From an uncultured Saprospiraceae bacterium (GTDB lineage Bacteria; Bacteroidota; Bacteroidia; Chitinophagales; Saprospiraceae): a DNA stretch of 41,594 bases. The notes under the pieces were generated by a model. It did no database searches, was not told the DNA's origin, and saw nothing but the letters and a program-made list of their open reading frames with translations. The position numbers and the translations under genes were made by a program. Location: the NCBI GenBank assembly GCA_937923465.1, contig CALDUB010000011.1:1-41594 (forward strand), given 5' to 3'. Shown here piece after piece: positions 7,859 to 16,918 of this stretch. Position 1 is the first letter of the stretch; every line of letters starts with the position of its first letter.

Positions 7859-9376
7859 CTAGTCCGCCGTTTTCCACTGATAGTCTTGGAATTCTAATAA
7901 GTGCACGAAGCGATTTTCATATCGCTCCACAGGTGCTGCTGCATCCGTTCCCGGTGCAGCATCAAATACAGGCTCAAACATGAATTTAGCATGCAACATG
8001 TCAGAAGTATTTTCAGGCAAAAATTGCTGAAATTGAGTACCTCTGTTGTGTATCTGACGACCAAAATACAACATCACATCATAGCCTAAATAAGCTGCAT
8101 CTTCTGCACGTTTGCCATATCTGTCATAGAAACTCTTGCGAAATGTGCGTGTATTATCTGTATTTTTATTGACGAAGAAAGAATTACTGACGTGTACATC
8201 TAATTTTTCAAAGTAAGTGTAATCTGTATTGGCGTATTCCATCCATTGTGGCATACCATAAATCGTGACTTTATCGTAAGATTTGCGCGTAATCTCTACT
8301 TGACGTAAAAATGAATTTACGAAAACCTCATTTGCCCAAGTTGGTACAATAAAAACAGTCGTACCACCATTAATCATGTAATCTCTAATTGCTAATTCAT
8401 CATATTTGCCGTCATCTTCAATGATAAATTCTCTAAAAGGCTTAACATCATCTGATTTTTCAATTGCCTTATGTGCATTTTGAAAAAGTGCTAGACGGGC
8501 TTTTTCTTCTGCTTTATCGCGTACTACTAAAACGATTTGGTCTGCGTTAAATTTACTTAAAGCATGTTCCGTTATTTTCTCAATATGCGTATTCAAGGAA
8601 GGATTTACTTGCACCAAAAATGGATTGTCATTAGAAACATTTGAGGCGGCACTATAAGGCGAAACAACTGGAATTTGTCTGTTCTTTGCGTATTCTGCGA
8701 CCTGACGTACATTGACACTTCTATATGGACCGATTATCAAGTCCGCATTTTGTACTGCTGGATTATTAGAAATCTCAGTATTTACTTTTCCTTCACTTCC
8801 CTGTGTGTCTAATACATTGATATTCAGATTGATACCTTCACTGCGTAATCTATCCAAAGCTATTTTCGCTCCACCATAATATTGAATAGCCCATTCTGAT
8901 TTTGCATAGATTTCACTGTCAAATGAGCTAAATTTATTTGTTACAAAAGGCAGCATCATAGCTACATTATAGCTTGATTTCATAGTTGTCGGAATACCAC
9001 TCGGGGTACTTGTCTGTCCAGCAGTATCTGTAGTCCCTCCATTTGTCGTGTCAGGATTAGTATCTCCGCCAGTGTCAGGATTATTTTCAGAAGTTCCACC
9101 GTTGTTTTGCCCGTCTGTCTTGATAGGAGGTGCATCTGAGGCTGGATTTTTACGCCAGTTTATAGTATCCAAATCCGTCGGAATATAATCCACGTCCTCT
9201 TCTTGTCCCGTCTCTGGGTTGTAGACCTTACCGCCTTTTATTTCACCCGGAACTTCATCATAGACAGTTTCCGCCTTAGGTACAGATTTGAATAAATCAC
9301 AAGAGGCAAATAGAAAAACGACGCTGCACAGAGCGATGATTGATGAGATGTTTCCGTAGTTTTTTGTATTCTTCAT
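7859..9376 (-). CDS. Periplasmic-binding-protein-fold lipoprotein (type 1, Peripla_BP_6/LpoA-like)
   Basis: A 505-residue predicted lipoprotein (signal ending LFASC, acylated Cys 26). After a charged stretch comes a Gly/Asn/Thr/Asp-rich linker (about 90-130), then a two-lobed type 1 periplasmic-binding fold (about 137-490). Typical strands are visible: VAMMLPFV, NVLDTQGSEG, ADLIIGPYRS and IPVVSPYSAAS. Such proteins either bind amino acids for ABC uptake or, in the LpoA-like branch, work in envelope biogenesis. No permease or ATPase gene is adjacent, and the acidic tether suggests a fixed outer- or inner-membrane role rather than free ligand shuttling. The ligand is unknown. The linker resembles simple-sequence spacers of surface lipoproteins. 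Confidence 0.85.
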   Translation of the reverse strand: MKNTKNYGNISSIIALCSVVFLFASCDLFKSVPKAETVYDEVPGEIKGGKVYNPETGQEEDVDYIPTDLDTINWRKNPASDAPPIKTDGQNNGGTSENNPDTGGDTNPDTTNGGTTDTAGQTSTPSGIPTTMKSSYNVAMMLPFVTNKFSSFDSEIYAKSEWAIQYYGGAKIALDRLRSEGINLNINVLDTQGSEGKVNTEISNNPAVQNADLIIGPYRSVNVRQVAEYAKNRQIPVVSPYSAASNVSNDNPFLVQVNPSLNTHIEKITEHALSKFNADQIVLVVRDKAEEKARLALFQNAHKAIEKSDDVKPFREFIIEDDGKYDELAIRDYMINGGTTVFIVPTWANEVFVNSFLRQVEITRKSYDKVTIYGMPQWMEYANTDYTYFEKLDVHVSNSFFVNKNTDNTRTFRKSFYDRYGKRAEDAAYLGYDVMLYFGRQIHNRGTQFQQFLPENTSDMLHAKFMFEPVFDAAPGTDAAAPVERYENRFVHLLEFQDYQWKTAD

Positions 9377-9536
9377 GGTTGTATTTTAGCTTTCGTAACT
9401 TAGGTTCGTAACCCAATAGCACGCTAATATTTTGGTATTTAAGACCAATGTATATTTAAGTGCGCAAGATAAGACTAAAGAGAGGAATAAAAGGTACGTA
9501 AGGCAGAATAAATCAGCGGCAAGGCTTGTGTAGCGA

Positions 9537-10418
9537 TTACATGCTCAGATATTTTTTAAGTATCCCCCCTTTTACATTATTCACATCAAATTCAATAATG
9601 AAAGCCTTTTTATCTATTTTTTCTATCAAACTATACGTTCTTCTTATGTCAATTCTATTGATAACAGTATGGATGATTTCTGTTTGATTTTGGACACCTC
9701 TATTCCCATAGCCTTTAGCCCCTTTGTAGACAGTAATCCCAATTCCTATTTCTTTCGTAATCCCTTTTTCAATTTCTTTTGATTGCTCAGAAACAATCAT
9801 GAGACCAATATAGTCTTCGAATCCTTCAATCATTAGGTCAATGACTTTCGCCGTCACCAAAAATGTCAATATGGAATACATCGATACTTCGATAGAGATG
9901 AGTAGCGCAGTAATAGAAAAAAGGATGATATTAAACAGAAGGATTACTTTTCCAATGCTTACTCCATATCGGTTATTAATGAAAATACCAAGTATCTCTG
10001 AACCATCAAGAACAGCCCCATTTTTAATCGCTAATCCGATACCAGCGCCCAGAAATAAGCCACCGAAAATAGCAATTAGAAGTTTGTCATCAGTAATAGA
10101 ACTAAAGTTTTCGAAGTGGATGAAAATGGCTAAAGCTGTAATGGACAGAAAAGATTTTAAAACAATCAATTTAGTCAGTGTATTCCAAGCTAATACTAAG
10201 AACGGAATGCTTGCAATCAATAGTATAACAGAAATGTTTATATCGAAAATTTGACTTAATAAAATGGCTATTCCTGTTACTCCTCCGTCTAAAAATCCAT
10301 TGGGGAGTAGAAATGCCTTTAGCCCTATACTGGCTAAAACTATCCCGATAGATATTTGAAGACCTTCCCCGAAAAGTTGTTTGGTTCTCTTGAAGCGAAT
10401 GTTTTTTTGATGCAGCAT
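9537..10418 (-). CDS. YitT family membrane protein with DUF2179 domain
   Basis: A 293-residue protein with five or six hydrophobic helices (between about 18 and 205). A cytosolic C-terminal DUF2179 domain (about 222-286) contains GIGITVYKGAKGYGNRGVQ. The first helices carry the family GxxxxxLPNGFLDGGVTGIA pattern, and DGSEILGI follows in the middle. YitT/YpjC-type proteins are poorly characterised; some relatives are proposed transporters, and the DUF2179 part resembles small-ligand sensing domains. A carbonic anhydrase gene lies 58 bp upstream on the same strand, so they may be co-transcribed. This pairing hints at, but does not show, anion or carbon handling. Confidence 0.9.
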   Translation of the reverse strand: MLHQKNIRFKRTKQLFGEGLQISIGIVLASIGLKAFLLPNGFLDGGVTGIAILLSQIFDINISVILLIASIPFLVLAWNTLTKLIVLKSFLSITALAIFIHFENFSSITDDKLLIAIFGGLFLGAGIGLAIKNGAVLDGSEILGIFINNRYGVSIGKVILLFNIILFSITALLISIEVSMYSILTFLVTAKVIDLMIEGFEDYIGLMIVSEQSKEIEKGITKEIGIGITVYKGAKGYGNRGVQNQTEIIHTVINRIDIRRTYSLIEKIDKKAFIIEFDVNNVKGGILKKYLSM

Positions 10419-10476
10419 TTTTACTTTTAAATAACTCCAATGATTTGTTGATTTTTACTAATTTTCTAGAATAAGT

Positions 10477-11235
10477 TTACTCAACAAAATTCACCTTTCC
10501 GTTATCCATATCATAAAGCGCCCCGACAATTTTTATTTCGCCATTTTCTTCCATTTCCTTAAGAATTGGACTTTTTAATCTAATCTGTTCAATAGTATTC
10601 TTTACATTACTTTCAGAAACCATGTGCACAAATTCTTGATTTTTAGAATTTCTTTCTCCTTCATACTCTACAAGCTCCACCGCTGGCTTTATCTTTTGTA
10701 ACATAGGCGTGATATTACCTAATTTTACATCATCAATCGCAGCTTTTACCGCTCCACAATGCTCATGTCCCATTACTAAGATAAGCTTAGAACCAGATAC
10801 TTTACAGGCAAATTCCATACTACCAAGTATGTCTTCATTCACAAAGTTACCTGCGACTCTTGCAACGAATAAATCGCCAATTCCTCTATCAAAAACATCT
10901 TCAACAGGAACTCTACTGTCTACGCAAGACAGTACAATTGCTTTGGGAAATTGTGCCAAGGTGCTCTTTCTCACTTGCATGGAGTGGTCTCTAGCTGTTA
11001 GGTCATTGTTGATAAAACGCGTATTACCTTCTGCCAATATTTTGACAACACTATCGGGACTTAAGGCATCTTGTTGCTCTTTGGTTAGTACGTCTTCGAC
11101 TAGTCCTGTGATAGTTGGACTTACATCTTCAGGCACATTTTTACCTACATTAGAGCTTGATACTTCTTCAGAATTACAAGCATAAAATGCTAATGCGATA
11201 ATAAAAGAGAGAGAAATTTTAAGTTGTTTAGTCAT
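10477..11235 (-). CDS. Beta-class carbonic anhydrase, lipoprotein form
   Basis: A 252-residue protein with a lipoprotein signal (MTKQLKISLSFIIALAFYAC, acylated Cys 20), a linker of about 35 residues and a beta-carbonic anhydrase domain. The zinc ligands are clear: C104 in LSCVDSR with D106/R108, and H157/C160 in GHEHCGA. The enzyme interconverts CO2 and bicarbonate. Export and lipidation place it in the periplasm or on a membrane leaflet, less usual than the cytosolic form. It is likely co-transcribed with the YitT-type gene downstream. The C-terminal half of the domain is complete to the end, so the gene is intact. Physiological role is not evident from context. Confidence 0.94.
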   Translation of the reverse strand: MTKQLKISLSFIIALAFYACNSEEVSSSNVGKNVPEDVSPTITGLVEDVLTKEQQDALSPDSVVKILAEGNTRFINNDLTARDHSMQVRKSTLAQFPKAIVLSCVDSRVPVEDVFDRGIGDLFVARVAGNFVNEDILGSMEFACKVSGSKLILVMGHEHCGAVKAAIDDVKLGNITPMLQKIKPAVELVEYEGERNSKNQEFVHMVSESNVKNTIEQIRLKSPILKEMEENGEIKIVGALYDMDNGKVNFVE

Positions 11236-11406
11236 AAATTTAGATTTACAAAGGTTTAAATAAAAGCTCTTAATATTTTAATTCGAAAAATTGAGCCCTT
11301 GTTTTATTATCAGAACTAAAACTAAAACATATTGTTCAGTCTAAAATGAAAATGAATTTTACTTACCTGTTAATCAGTTAGTTGTGTCAGTGTTTTAATT
11401 GTTATA

Positions 11407-12252
11407 TTATGTAATTCTTTCCCCTCCCGAGTAAATATTAAATCTATCACCTTTCACAAAACCCAAAAGCGTCATCTCATTTTCTCGCGCCAAATCCACC
11501 GCCAAACTGGAAGGTGCCCCCACGGCAGACAAAATAGGAATACCTGCCATTAAAGTCTTTTGTACCAATTCAAAACTCGTCCGCCCACTCACTTGTAATA
11601 TGTAATCCGACAGTGGAAAAAGACCTTCTTTCAGAGCGGCACCAATGACTTTATCAACCGCATTGTGGCGTCCTACATCTTCGCGTAACAAGATTAGATT
11701 TCCCTGTACATCAAAAATACCTGCGGCGTGAATGCCTCCCGTTTCTTCAAATAAATTTTGTGATTTGCGTAAGGTATTGGGTAGCTTGCTGATTATTTTT
11801 TTGTCAACAATAGGTCTATTATACGTTAATTGTAAGTCGCATTTCGTTTCTATTGCTTCAATTGAGGCTTTGCCACAGACACCACAACTACTACTGGTAT
11901 AAAAGTGCCTTTCCAATTTTTTGATGTCAAATTGAATATCTTTAGACAAACCAATGAGTAATCTATTTTCGCGAGAAGCAGTACTCTTATGCGGTAGATA
12001 TTCTGCTTTTATAACATCCGATTTTTCTCTGATAATGCCTTCTGATAGTAGAAAACCTAAGGCTAAATCTAGGTCATTGCCAGGAGTGCGCATTGTCACG
12101 GAAAGCGCTTTTTGTAAAACCTCTTTTCCTTTAAAATATGCTAATCTAATTTCTAAAGGCTCTTCACGTGCTAGTACATCTGCTGTCTCAACTCGACCAG
12201 AAGAAGAAATTTTTTCTATGGAAACGTGGCTTATGCCTAATCTTTGCGTCAT
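11407..12252 (-). CDS. fdhD: FdhD sulfur-carrier/sulfurtransferase for formate dehydrogenase
   Basis: A 281-residue protein. FdhD passes sulfur from the cysteine desulfurase to the molybdenum or tungsten bis-MGD cofactor of formate dehydrogenases and some relatives. The CGVC motif (C123 and C126, in YTSSSCGVCGKAS) matches the catalytic cysteine pair near residues 121/124 of E. coli FdhD. RTPGNDLDLALGFLLSEGII and GRTSFELVQK are also family hallmarks, as is the terminal GFVKGDRFNIYSGGERI. No formate dehydrogenase or molybdenum-cofactor gene is in this window, so the client is elsewhere. It is transcribed divergently from the repetitive LEA-like gene. Confidence 0.96.
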   Translation of the reverse strand: MTQRLGISHVSIEKISSSGRVETADVLAREEPLEIRLAYFKGKEVLQKALSVTMRTPGNDLDLALGFLLSEGIIREKSDVIKAEYLPHKSTASRENRLLIGLSKDIQFDIKKLERHFYTSSSCGVCGKASIEAIETKCDLQLTYNRPIVDKKIISKLPNTLRKSQNLFEETGGIHAAGIFDVQGNLILLREDVGRHNAVDKVIGAALKEGLFPLSDYILQVSGRTSFELVQKTLMAGIPILSAVGAPSSLAVDLARENEMTLLGFVKGDRFNIYSGGERIT

Positions 12253-12430
12253 AATTGTAAGAAAAGTATTTTTTTTCTGTTTGTCGAAGATTTTAGGATA
12301 ATTGTTTGATAAACAGTAACTTGGCAGTCAAATCTGGAAAGTTTCATTAAGAAATGACCAATAGACTTTAAGAAATAAAATCGGTAGCTTTTCTACCAAC
12401 TTACAACTAACAACCTTAAACTAATACAAA

Positions 12431-13591
12431 ATGGGACTATTAGGCGATTTCAAAAAGCTCTTTTTTGGAGCTAAATCTGTCACTAAATCAGCGGCAGGCA
12501 AAACAGTAGATGCCGCAGGTGATGCTATGGATACAGCTAAAGACAAGGCTGGTGACCTTTATGAAGATGCATCTGGAAAAGCAGGCGAAATGTTTGATAC
12601 TGCATCTGAAAAGGCGTCAGATTTGAAGAACATAGCAGCAGATAAATTTGATGATTTCTTTGATGATGCAGACGGTATAGCGGGCAAAGCAAAAGAAATG
12701 GGCGGTGGTATTTTTGACAAAGCGAAGAACATGGCAGCGGATTTAGCAGACAAAGCTAAGGATGCGGCAGAAGGTGCAGCTGAAATGGCTGGAGAATATA
12801 GTGAAAAGGCAAAACACTTGGCAGATGATGCAGCTGGCACAATCAAAAATGCAGCAGAAGGTGCAGTTGGTACAGCAAGTGGTTTAGCTGATAGTGCAAA
12901 AGATGCAGCTTCTCCAATGGTGGATGGTGCTAAGTCTTTTACTGAAAATGTAGGTGAAACTGTTTTGAATACAGGCGGAGACTTACTTGATAAAGCGAAA
13001 GGTATCAGTGAAAGCGTAGGAGGTGTTGTGCTGAATAAAGGTGGCGATGCTTTGGAAAAAGCTAAAGGATTGAGTGAAAATGTAGGCGCTAAGGTTATTG
13101 GCGTAGGCGGTATTTTAGCTGGTAAAGCACAGGATTTAGCTGGTGGTGCAACTGAGAAATTTGGTGACTTTTTTGATAAAGCACAAAATGCAGCAGCGGA
13201 AGCTGGCGGTGGTATTGCAGATAAAGCGAAAGATGCTGCAGATGCTTTAAATATTGATGATACCTTGGCGAAAGCGAAAGATATGGGTGATGCCTTGAAA
13301 GATAAAGCGACGGGTTACTCTTCTGAGTCTAACTTGGATGCATTGAAAAAAGGTGGTTTAGAAGCTAAGGATAGTTTCTTTGAGAAAGCGGCTCGTTTTG
13401 CTGACGGAGACTACCACGATGAAAGTGCACCACGTCCAGAAGGTGAGATTTCTATCACAGATGCACCAGACGGCTATGTTGCTAAAAACAAACAAGGAGA
13501 TACACCGCTTCCAGGTTTTGAAGACTCTGACGGAGACGGTAACGAATTGATTGATGATGCAACTATCATCGATGATGAAAAGGATGTATAG
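12431..13591 (+). CDS. LEA-like Ala/Lys/Asp-rich repetitive protein
   Basis: A 386-residue hydrophilic protein without signal peptide or membrane segment, unlike any enzyme family. Residues 20-300 are built of degenerate amphipathic units such as DKAKDAAEGAAEMA with about 11-residue periodicity, as in group 3 LEA and apolipoprotein-like proteins. A larger unit ending DLLDKAKG / DALEKAKG / ILAGKAQ repeats three times (169-191, 192-213, 214-236). The tail (about 325-386) is different: acidic, PEGEISITDAPDGYV then DSDGDGNELIDD, possibly divalent-cation binding. The N-terminus (MGLLGDFKKLFFG) is a short amphipathic helix. By analogy it may protect proteins or membranes during desiccation, salt or cold stress; this is inference. 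It is monocistronic, with its own strong terminator. Confidence 0.82.
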   Translation: MGLLGDFKKLFFGAKSVTKSAAGKTVDAAGDAMDTAKDKAGDLYEDASGKAGEMFDTASEKASDLKNIAADKFDDFFDDADGIAGKAKEMGGGIFDKAKNMAADLADKAKDAAEGAAEMAGEYSEKAKHLADDAAGTIKNAAEGAVGTASGLADSAKDAASPMVDGAKSFTENVGETVLNTGGDLLDKAKGISESVGGVVLNKGGDALEKAKGLSENVGAKVIGVGGILAGKAQDLAGGATEKFGDFFDKAQNAAAEAGGGIADKAKDAADALNIDDTLAKAKDMGDALKDKATGYSSESNLDALKKGGLEAKDSFFEKAARFADGDYHDESAPRPEGEISITDAPDGYVAKNKQGDTPLPGFEDSDGDGNELIDDATIIDDEKDV

Positions 13592-13613
13592 ATTCTTTGA
13601 ATAAGGAATTATT

Positions 13614-13656
13614 AAGCCGCAAAGTGTTCTCTAACAGAATGTTTTGCGGCTTTTTT
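13614..13656 (+). terminator. Rho-independent terminator of the LEA-like gene
   Basis: AAGCCGCAAA (13614-13623) pairs with TTTGCGGCTT (13643-13652). A few more pairs (TTCT/AGAA) are possible inside, and a plus-strand T-run follows. It lies 23 bp after the stop codon. Confidence 0.93.
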
Positions 13657-13988
13657 GTAGGGGAGTGTTAAGGATTACGAAAAATGGTCACCAATGAGAC
13701 AGTCAATTAAAAAACAAACGAAAAAGACAACAATGACTCTTTAATATTGTTTGTCTTTGCGAGTAATCAGACATAACTATGCATAGATTACTTACCTGTA
13801 AATTTGTTATTTAATTGGACTTTGTATAGCAGATATTAGGCTTGAATGTATGTAAAATAAAATCAATCGTATTGATTTGATAATCAATTATTTAAATAAG
13901 TGACTTTTACTACGTTTCGATTGTTTTGTCTAAAATCTAACGTCCAATATCTTTCGCCCAGCGTCCAATATTTAAACTGACTGTAAAA
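13657..13988. other. Intergenic region upstream of DUF2141 gene
   Basis: No open frame with coding character. It presumably holds the promoter of the 13989 gene. A repeated short word (CGTCCAATAT, then GCGTCCAATATTT) occurs just upstream of the start, near 13939-13975; its meaning is unknown. Confidence 0.4.
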
Positions 13989-14423
13989 ATGAAATTATTT
14001 TTGATTATCCCATTATTATGGAGTTTTCTAGGTCTAAATAACCCTATTCAAAAAGGAGAATTGGTACTGCGTGTCAGCAATATTGAGGAAGTGTGCGGTA
14101 TGGTTTGGGTTGGGGTGTATGACTCTCAGCGAAATTTTCTAGTACAAGAAGATGCTACTTTGATACACGGTGTGAATGTCAATAATACTGGTGAAATCGT
14201 TATGAAATTAGATGCAATACCTTATGGAACTTATGCGATTGCTATCTTTCATGATGAGAACAATAGTGGTTACTTAGACCAAAATTTTATTGGTATTCCT
14301 TTAGAACCTTATACTTTTTCTGTTCCTTATTCTTCTAGGTGGCGAGCTCCAAAGTTTGAGGATGTGAAATTTGAGTTTAATCATCATAATCAAGAAGTAA
14401 AAACGGAGTTGATACGGTGGTAG
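13989..14423 (+). CDS. DUF2141 domain secreted protein
   Basis: A 144-residue protein with an N-terminal signal sequence (MKLFLIIPLLWSFLGLNN) and a single DUF2141 domain. The family pattern is visible: LVLRVSNIEEVCGMVWVGVYDS, then the conserved IPYGTYAIAIFHDENNSGYLDQNFIGIPLEPYTFS block (about 78-112), with D/N residues that look calcium-like. DUF2141 proteins are small exported beta-sandwich proteins common in Bacteroidota and Proteobacteria with no settled function. It is convergent with rpsT across a shared hairpin terminator. Family assignment secure, role unknown. Confidence 0.9.
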   Translation: MKLFLIIPLLWSFLGLNNPIQKGELVLRVSNIEEVCGMVWVGVYDSQRNFLVQEDATLIHGVNVNNTGEIVMKLDAIPYGTYAIAIFHDENNSGYLDQNFIGIPLEPYTFSVPYSSRWRAPKFEDVKFEFNHHNQEVKTELIRW

Positions 14424-14471
14424 GGTAACTTGTTGCTAAAGTACTATTCCAAAAAGAGAAAACACAACACA

Positions 14472-14509
14472 AAAAGGGATAAAAACCAACTACGGTTTTT
14501 ATCCCTTTT
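14472..14509. terminator. Bidirectional terminator between DUF2141 gene and rpsT
   Basis: AAAAGGGATAAAAACC (14472-14487) pairs perfectly over 16 bp with 14494-14509 around a 6-base loop. The A/T ends allow function in both directions for these convergent genes. Confidence 0.94.
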
Positions 14510-14557
14510 AATATTTAATCAAAAATGCCAACTAATAAAAGCTAACAAGCAATTAAA

Positions 14558-14815
14558 TTAGGCTGACAAGCGATTAACAAAACGAGTCAATCTTGACTTC
14601 AAGTTGCTAGCTTTTTTCTTGTGCCAAGTGTTACGCTTCGCCAATCTGTCCACCATGCTGATTACTTTAGGAAGGAATACTCCTGCCTCTTTTCCATCTT
14701 CCATTTCACGCAATTTTTGGATTGCAGAACGTGTAGATTTCTTGTAGTAACGATTGTGAATACGTTTTTTTGCGTCTTGACGAATACGCTTCTTTGATGA
14801 CTGATGCTGTGCCAT
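14558..14815 (-). CDS. rpsT: 30S ribosomal protein S20
   Basis: An 85-residue, strongly basic, helical protein. It starts MAQHQSSKKRIRQDAKKRIHN and contains the S20 hallmarks SAIQKLREM and KRNTWHKKKASNLKSRLTRFVN. S20 binds 16S rRNA near the 5' domain and helix 44 early in 30S assembly. Length and motif order are normal for Bacteroidota. It is monocistronic, sharing its terminator with the convergent DUF2141 gene. In E. coli S20 represses its own translation; no leader feature of that type is recognised here. Confidence 0.98.
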   Translation of the reverse strand: MAQHQSSKKRIRQDAKKRIHNRYYKKSTRSAIQKLREMEDGKEAGVFLPKVISMVDRLAKRNTWHKKKASNLKSRLTRFVNRLSA

Positions 14816-15288
14816 TACTTATTGTTTATTGATTCTATGAAAAATTTTATGAATAGTGATAGAGAAAAAATAAAACCTTAAGTGGTTATTTAGCTTTTAA
14901 ACTTTTATTTTTTCTCCATCACAAAATTTGTCAAAGAATGTTTATGATATTTTACTTCGGAGACTAAGAGGAAAATCTTTTCCGAAACCTCGGAAAGCAG
15001 AAATAACTGCGCTTTCATTAGGTTTTTACCGAATTTAAAGTCTTTTTTATCCGCTTTTCTTAACGGCTCGCAAAGGTAAGCAGAAAAACTTAATTTTGCT
15101 CGAATTTTTTCGATTCTTTTTAAACTAAACTTTAGATACTCTAGTCCAGTTATTTAAAACTGTGCTCATATGAGTTTTTTGTGAAATTAGCTTGACTAAT
15201 GAATTACGCTAATTGTATTGATAAGTTGTTGACTATCAGTTCGATAAAGAGAGAGGGCTAGCTGAAGTGAACTTTGATTATCCCGAAA
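14816..15288. other. Intergenic region between rpsT and transglutaminase-like gene
   Basis: No supported gene. A small tight hairpin TCCGA-AACC-TCGGA with extra T/A pairs lies at 14979-14996. The rpsT promoter region should be just right of 14815. An 84-codon minus frame overlapping the end of the next gene (15196-15450) has no conserved character. Confidence 0.4.
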
Positions 15289-15334
15289 GACTACGGAGTA
15301 GTCAAATATGAATAACCACGGATACAATCCGTGG
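15289..15334. repeat. Two adjacent small hairpins after the transglutaminase-like gene
   Basis: GACTAC-GGA-GTAGTC (15289-15303) and CCACGGAT-ACA-ATCCGTGG (15316-15334) are both perfect stems with 3-base loops. The second ends 3 bp from the stop codon of the minus-strand gene. There is no T-run, so they are more likely 3'-end stabilising structures or a factor-assisted terminator. Confidence 0.65.
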
Positions 15335-15337
15335 AGA

Positions 15338-16510
15338 CTAAGGCACCACCACCTCAATCTCCCTGCCCGCATACCCCTGCGGAAACGACCCAATAATATC
15401 AGAATTGCTAGGACCCGTCGGGTCAACCACAAAATATCTTTTTCCTTCAAATCGAATCAAATCCCCTTCCATTTCCGACGCAACTGCCATACTCACATGG
15501 TCATCAAAAATCAAAATTGCCATATTCACGCCCAAAAGTTCTTTAGTCAAAGCATGAAAAAGGGCACATCTGTCCTCACAATCCGAATACGGATACCAAA
15601 AAAGCTCCTCAGGAACCATTGGTTTACTAAGTCCAAACTGGTCTTCATCCAACTGATAACCAAAGCCATTGCGCGTAAAAGAAGCGATAATAGACAAAGC
15701 CTCTTGCTGCGTTTTTTCTTTAATAATCTGTTGTAAAGCGGGTAGGAGAGAAGTACGAATTGTCTCAGAGAGAGGAACTCTAAAATATTCCTCGTCTGCC
15801 AAATAAGGATAGTCTTTCATGAACTCCACGACTGTCGCATCATAAGCCATATTGACGCTATATTTTTCGCTATTTGTCTGAAAATCAATGGTTTTACTGA
15901 TTTTTTTAACAGGTAACTTAGGTAGTTTTTCCATCCCAAACTTAAATGCTCGTCCGCCTGGATTAGGCACATAACCTACTATGTAAAGCGACTCAGAAGA
16001 CTGTCCTGGGTATTCTTTTTCTGATAAATTAGCAAACATTCTATCACCCTCTTCTATCATCGGCATGGCGAACAATTCATCTTCTGTATAGATGTTGATA
16101 TAAGTTCGATTATTCGCGTAAGTCATGCGACAATCAAAGCCCGCCATATTCAACATAAACCAACGCATAAAAACACGATGCCGCTTTGTTTTTGAACGAC
16201 CGATTTTCTCGATTGCTTCTGTTGTCAGCTTGTAAAACAGCCAATCATTAAGTTGATATTCTCGTTTAGCACGTCGCAGTTCATTCAAAAGCGTCAAATA
16301 TGCTCCCGAAAAACGCTGTTGCTCAAAGTAAGACTGAATTTGTAGTTTCCCACCAGCATCTGCATACCCTAAGCGAACATCACCCTTGTTGAGCATACCC
16401 GAGTTGTACTCCAAACTTATCTTTTCAGAATAAAAATCAAGCTCAACAGTTGCAGCTGTAGCTTGAAAAAAAGAAAGGAGAAGGAAATGAATAAGAATTG
16501 TATACTTCAA
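15338..16510 (-). CDS. Secreted transglutaminase-like (papain-fold) protein
   Basis: A 390-residue protein with a signal peptide (MKYTILIHFLLLSFFQATAA) and a C-terminal transglutaminase-like domain (about 270-375). The Cys-His-Asp triad fits C311 in YSDCEDRCALF, H338 in FDDHVSMAV and D363 in YFVVDPTGP. These exported domains act as proteases, protein cross-linkers or inactive scaffolds; the reaction cannot be decided here. The N-terminal 250 residues match nothing I recognise. The start must be TTG 16510: an in-frame TAA lies 15 bases upstream, and starting at the next internal Met (39) would remove the signal peptide. It is transcribed divergently from the giant T9SS cargo gene. Confidence 0.85.
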   Translation of the reverse strand: MKYTILIHFLLLSFFQATAATVELDFYSEKISLEYNSGMLNKGDVRLGYADAGGKLQIQSYFEQQRFSGAYLTLLNELRRAKREYQLNDWLFYKLTTEAIEKIGRSKTKRHRVFMRWFMLNMAGFDCRMTYANNRTYINIYTEDELFAMPMIEEGDRMFANLSEKEYPGQSSESLYIVGYVPNPGGRAFKFGMEKLPKLPVKKISKTIDFQTNSEKYSVNMAYDATVVEFMKDYPYLADEEYFRVPLSETIRTSLLPALQQIIKEKTQQEALSIIASFTRNGFGYQLDEDQFGLSKPMVPEELFWYPYSDCEDRCALFHALTKELLGVNMAILIFDDHVSMAVASEMEGDLIRFEGKRYFVVDPTGPSNSDIIGSFPQGYAGREIEVVVP

Positions 16511-16918
16511 TAGAAAGGTTTTTTATTTGTAAACAAGTCTGAATAACGCACAAATTAGTCCATTTACTATATCTAAGTCGAAAATCTGTGCAGATTAACG
16601 TCACGCTAACATTCCTGTTCAGACTCACTATTTGTAGTTAATTTACTACAATGAGCAGTTAATTTATTATGTAACTAGCTATTTCTTGAGTTTAAAATGT
16701 TAAATTTGTAAATCAAATTTTCTTTTTACACTTACCATTATTTCCCTTTTCTAATAGTATTCAAATTCCTAAGAAAAATGTTAAACATTAAACTTACGAT
16801 GCGAACTACTTTTTATACTGCTTTTTACCGATGTTATTAAAAACATTTTTTGACAAATCCTCAATTTTTCGCATTCATAATAGTCGTGGGATTTTTTAGA
16901 AAAGCAAAAAACAAGCCT
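16511..16918. other. Divergent promoter region without a gene
   Basis: AT-rich sequence between two divergent genes for exported proteins. A short stem TTGTAGT-TAATTT-ACTACAA (about 16631-16650) is followed by a near repeat of AGTTAATTTA. The promoters of both genes must lie here, but no element convincingly matches the Bacteroidota -7/-33 pattern. Confidence 0.4.

Noticed and set aside
15196-15450. 84-codon minus-strand frame overlapping the end of the transglutaminase-like gene
   Set aside because: It overlaps a real gene in another frame and its translation has no conserved motif; the overlap area is the two hairpins.
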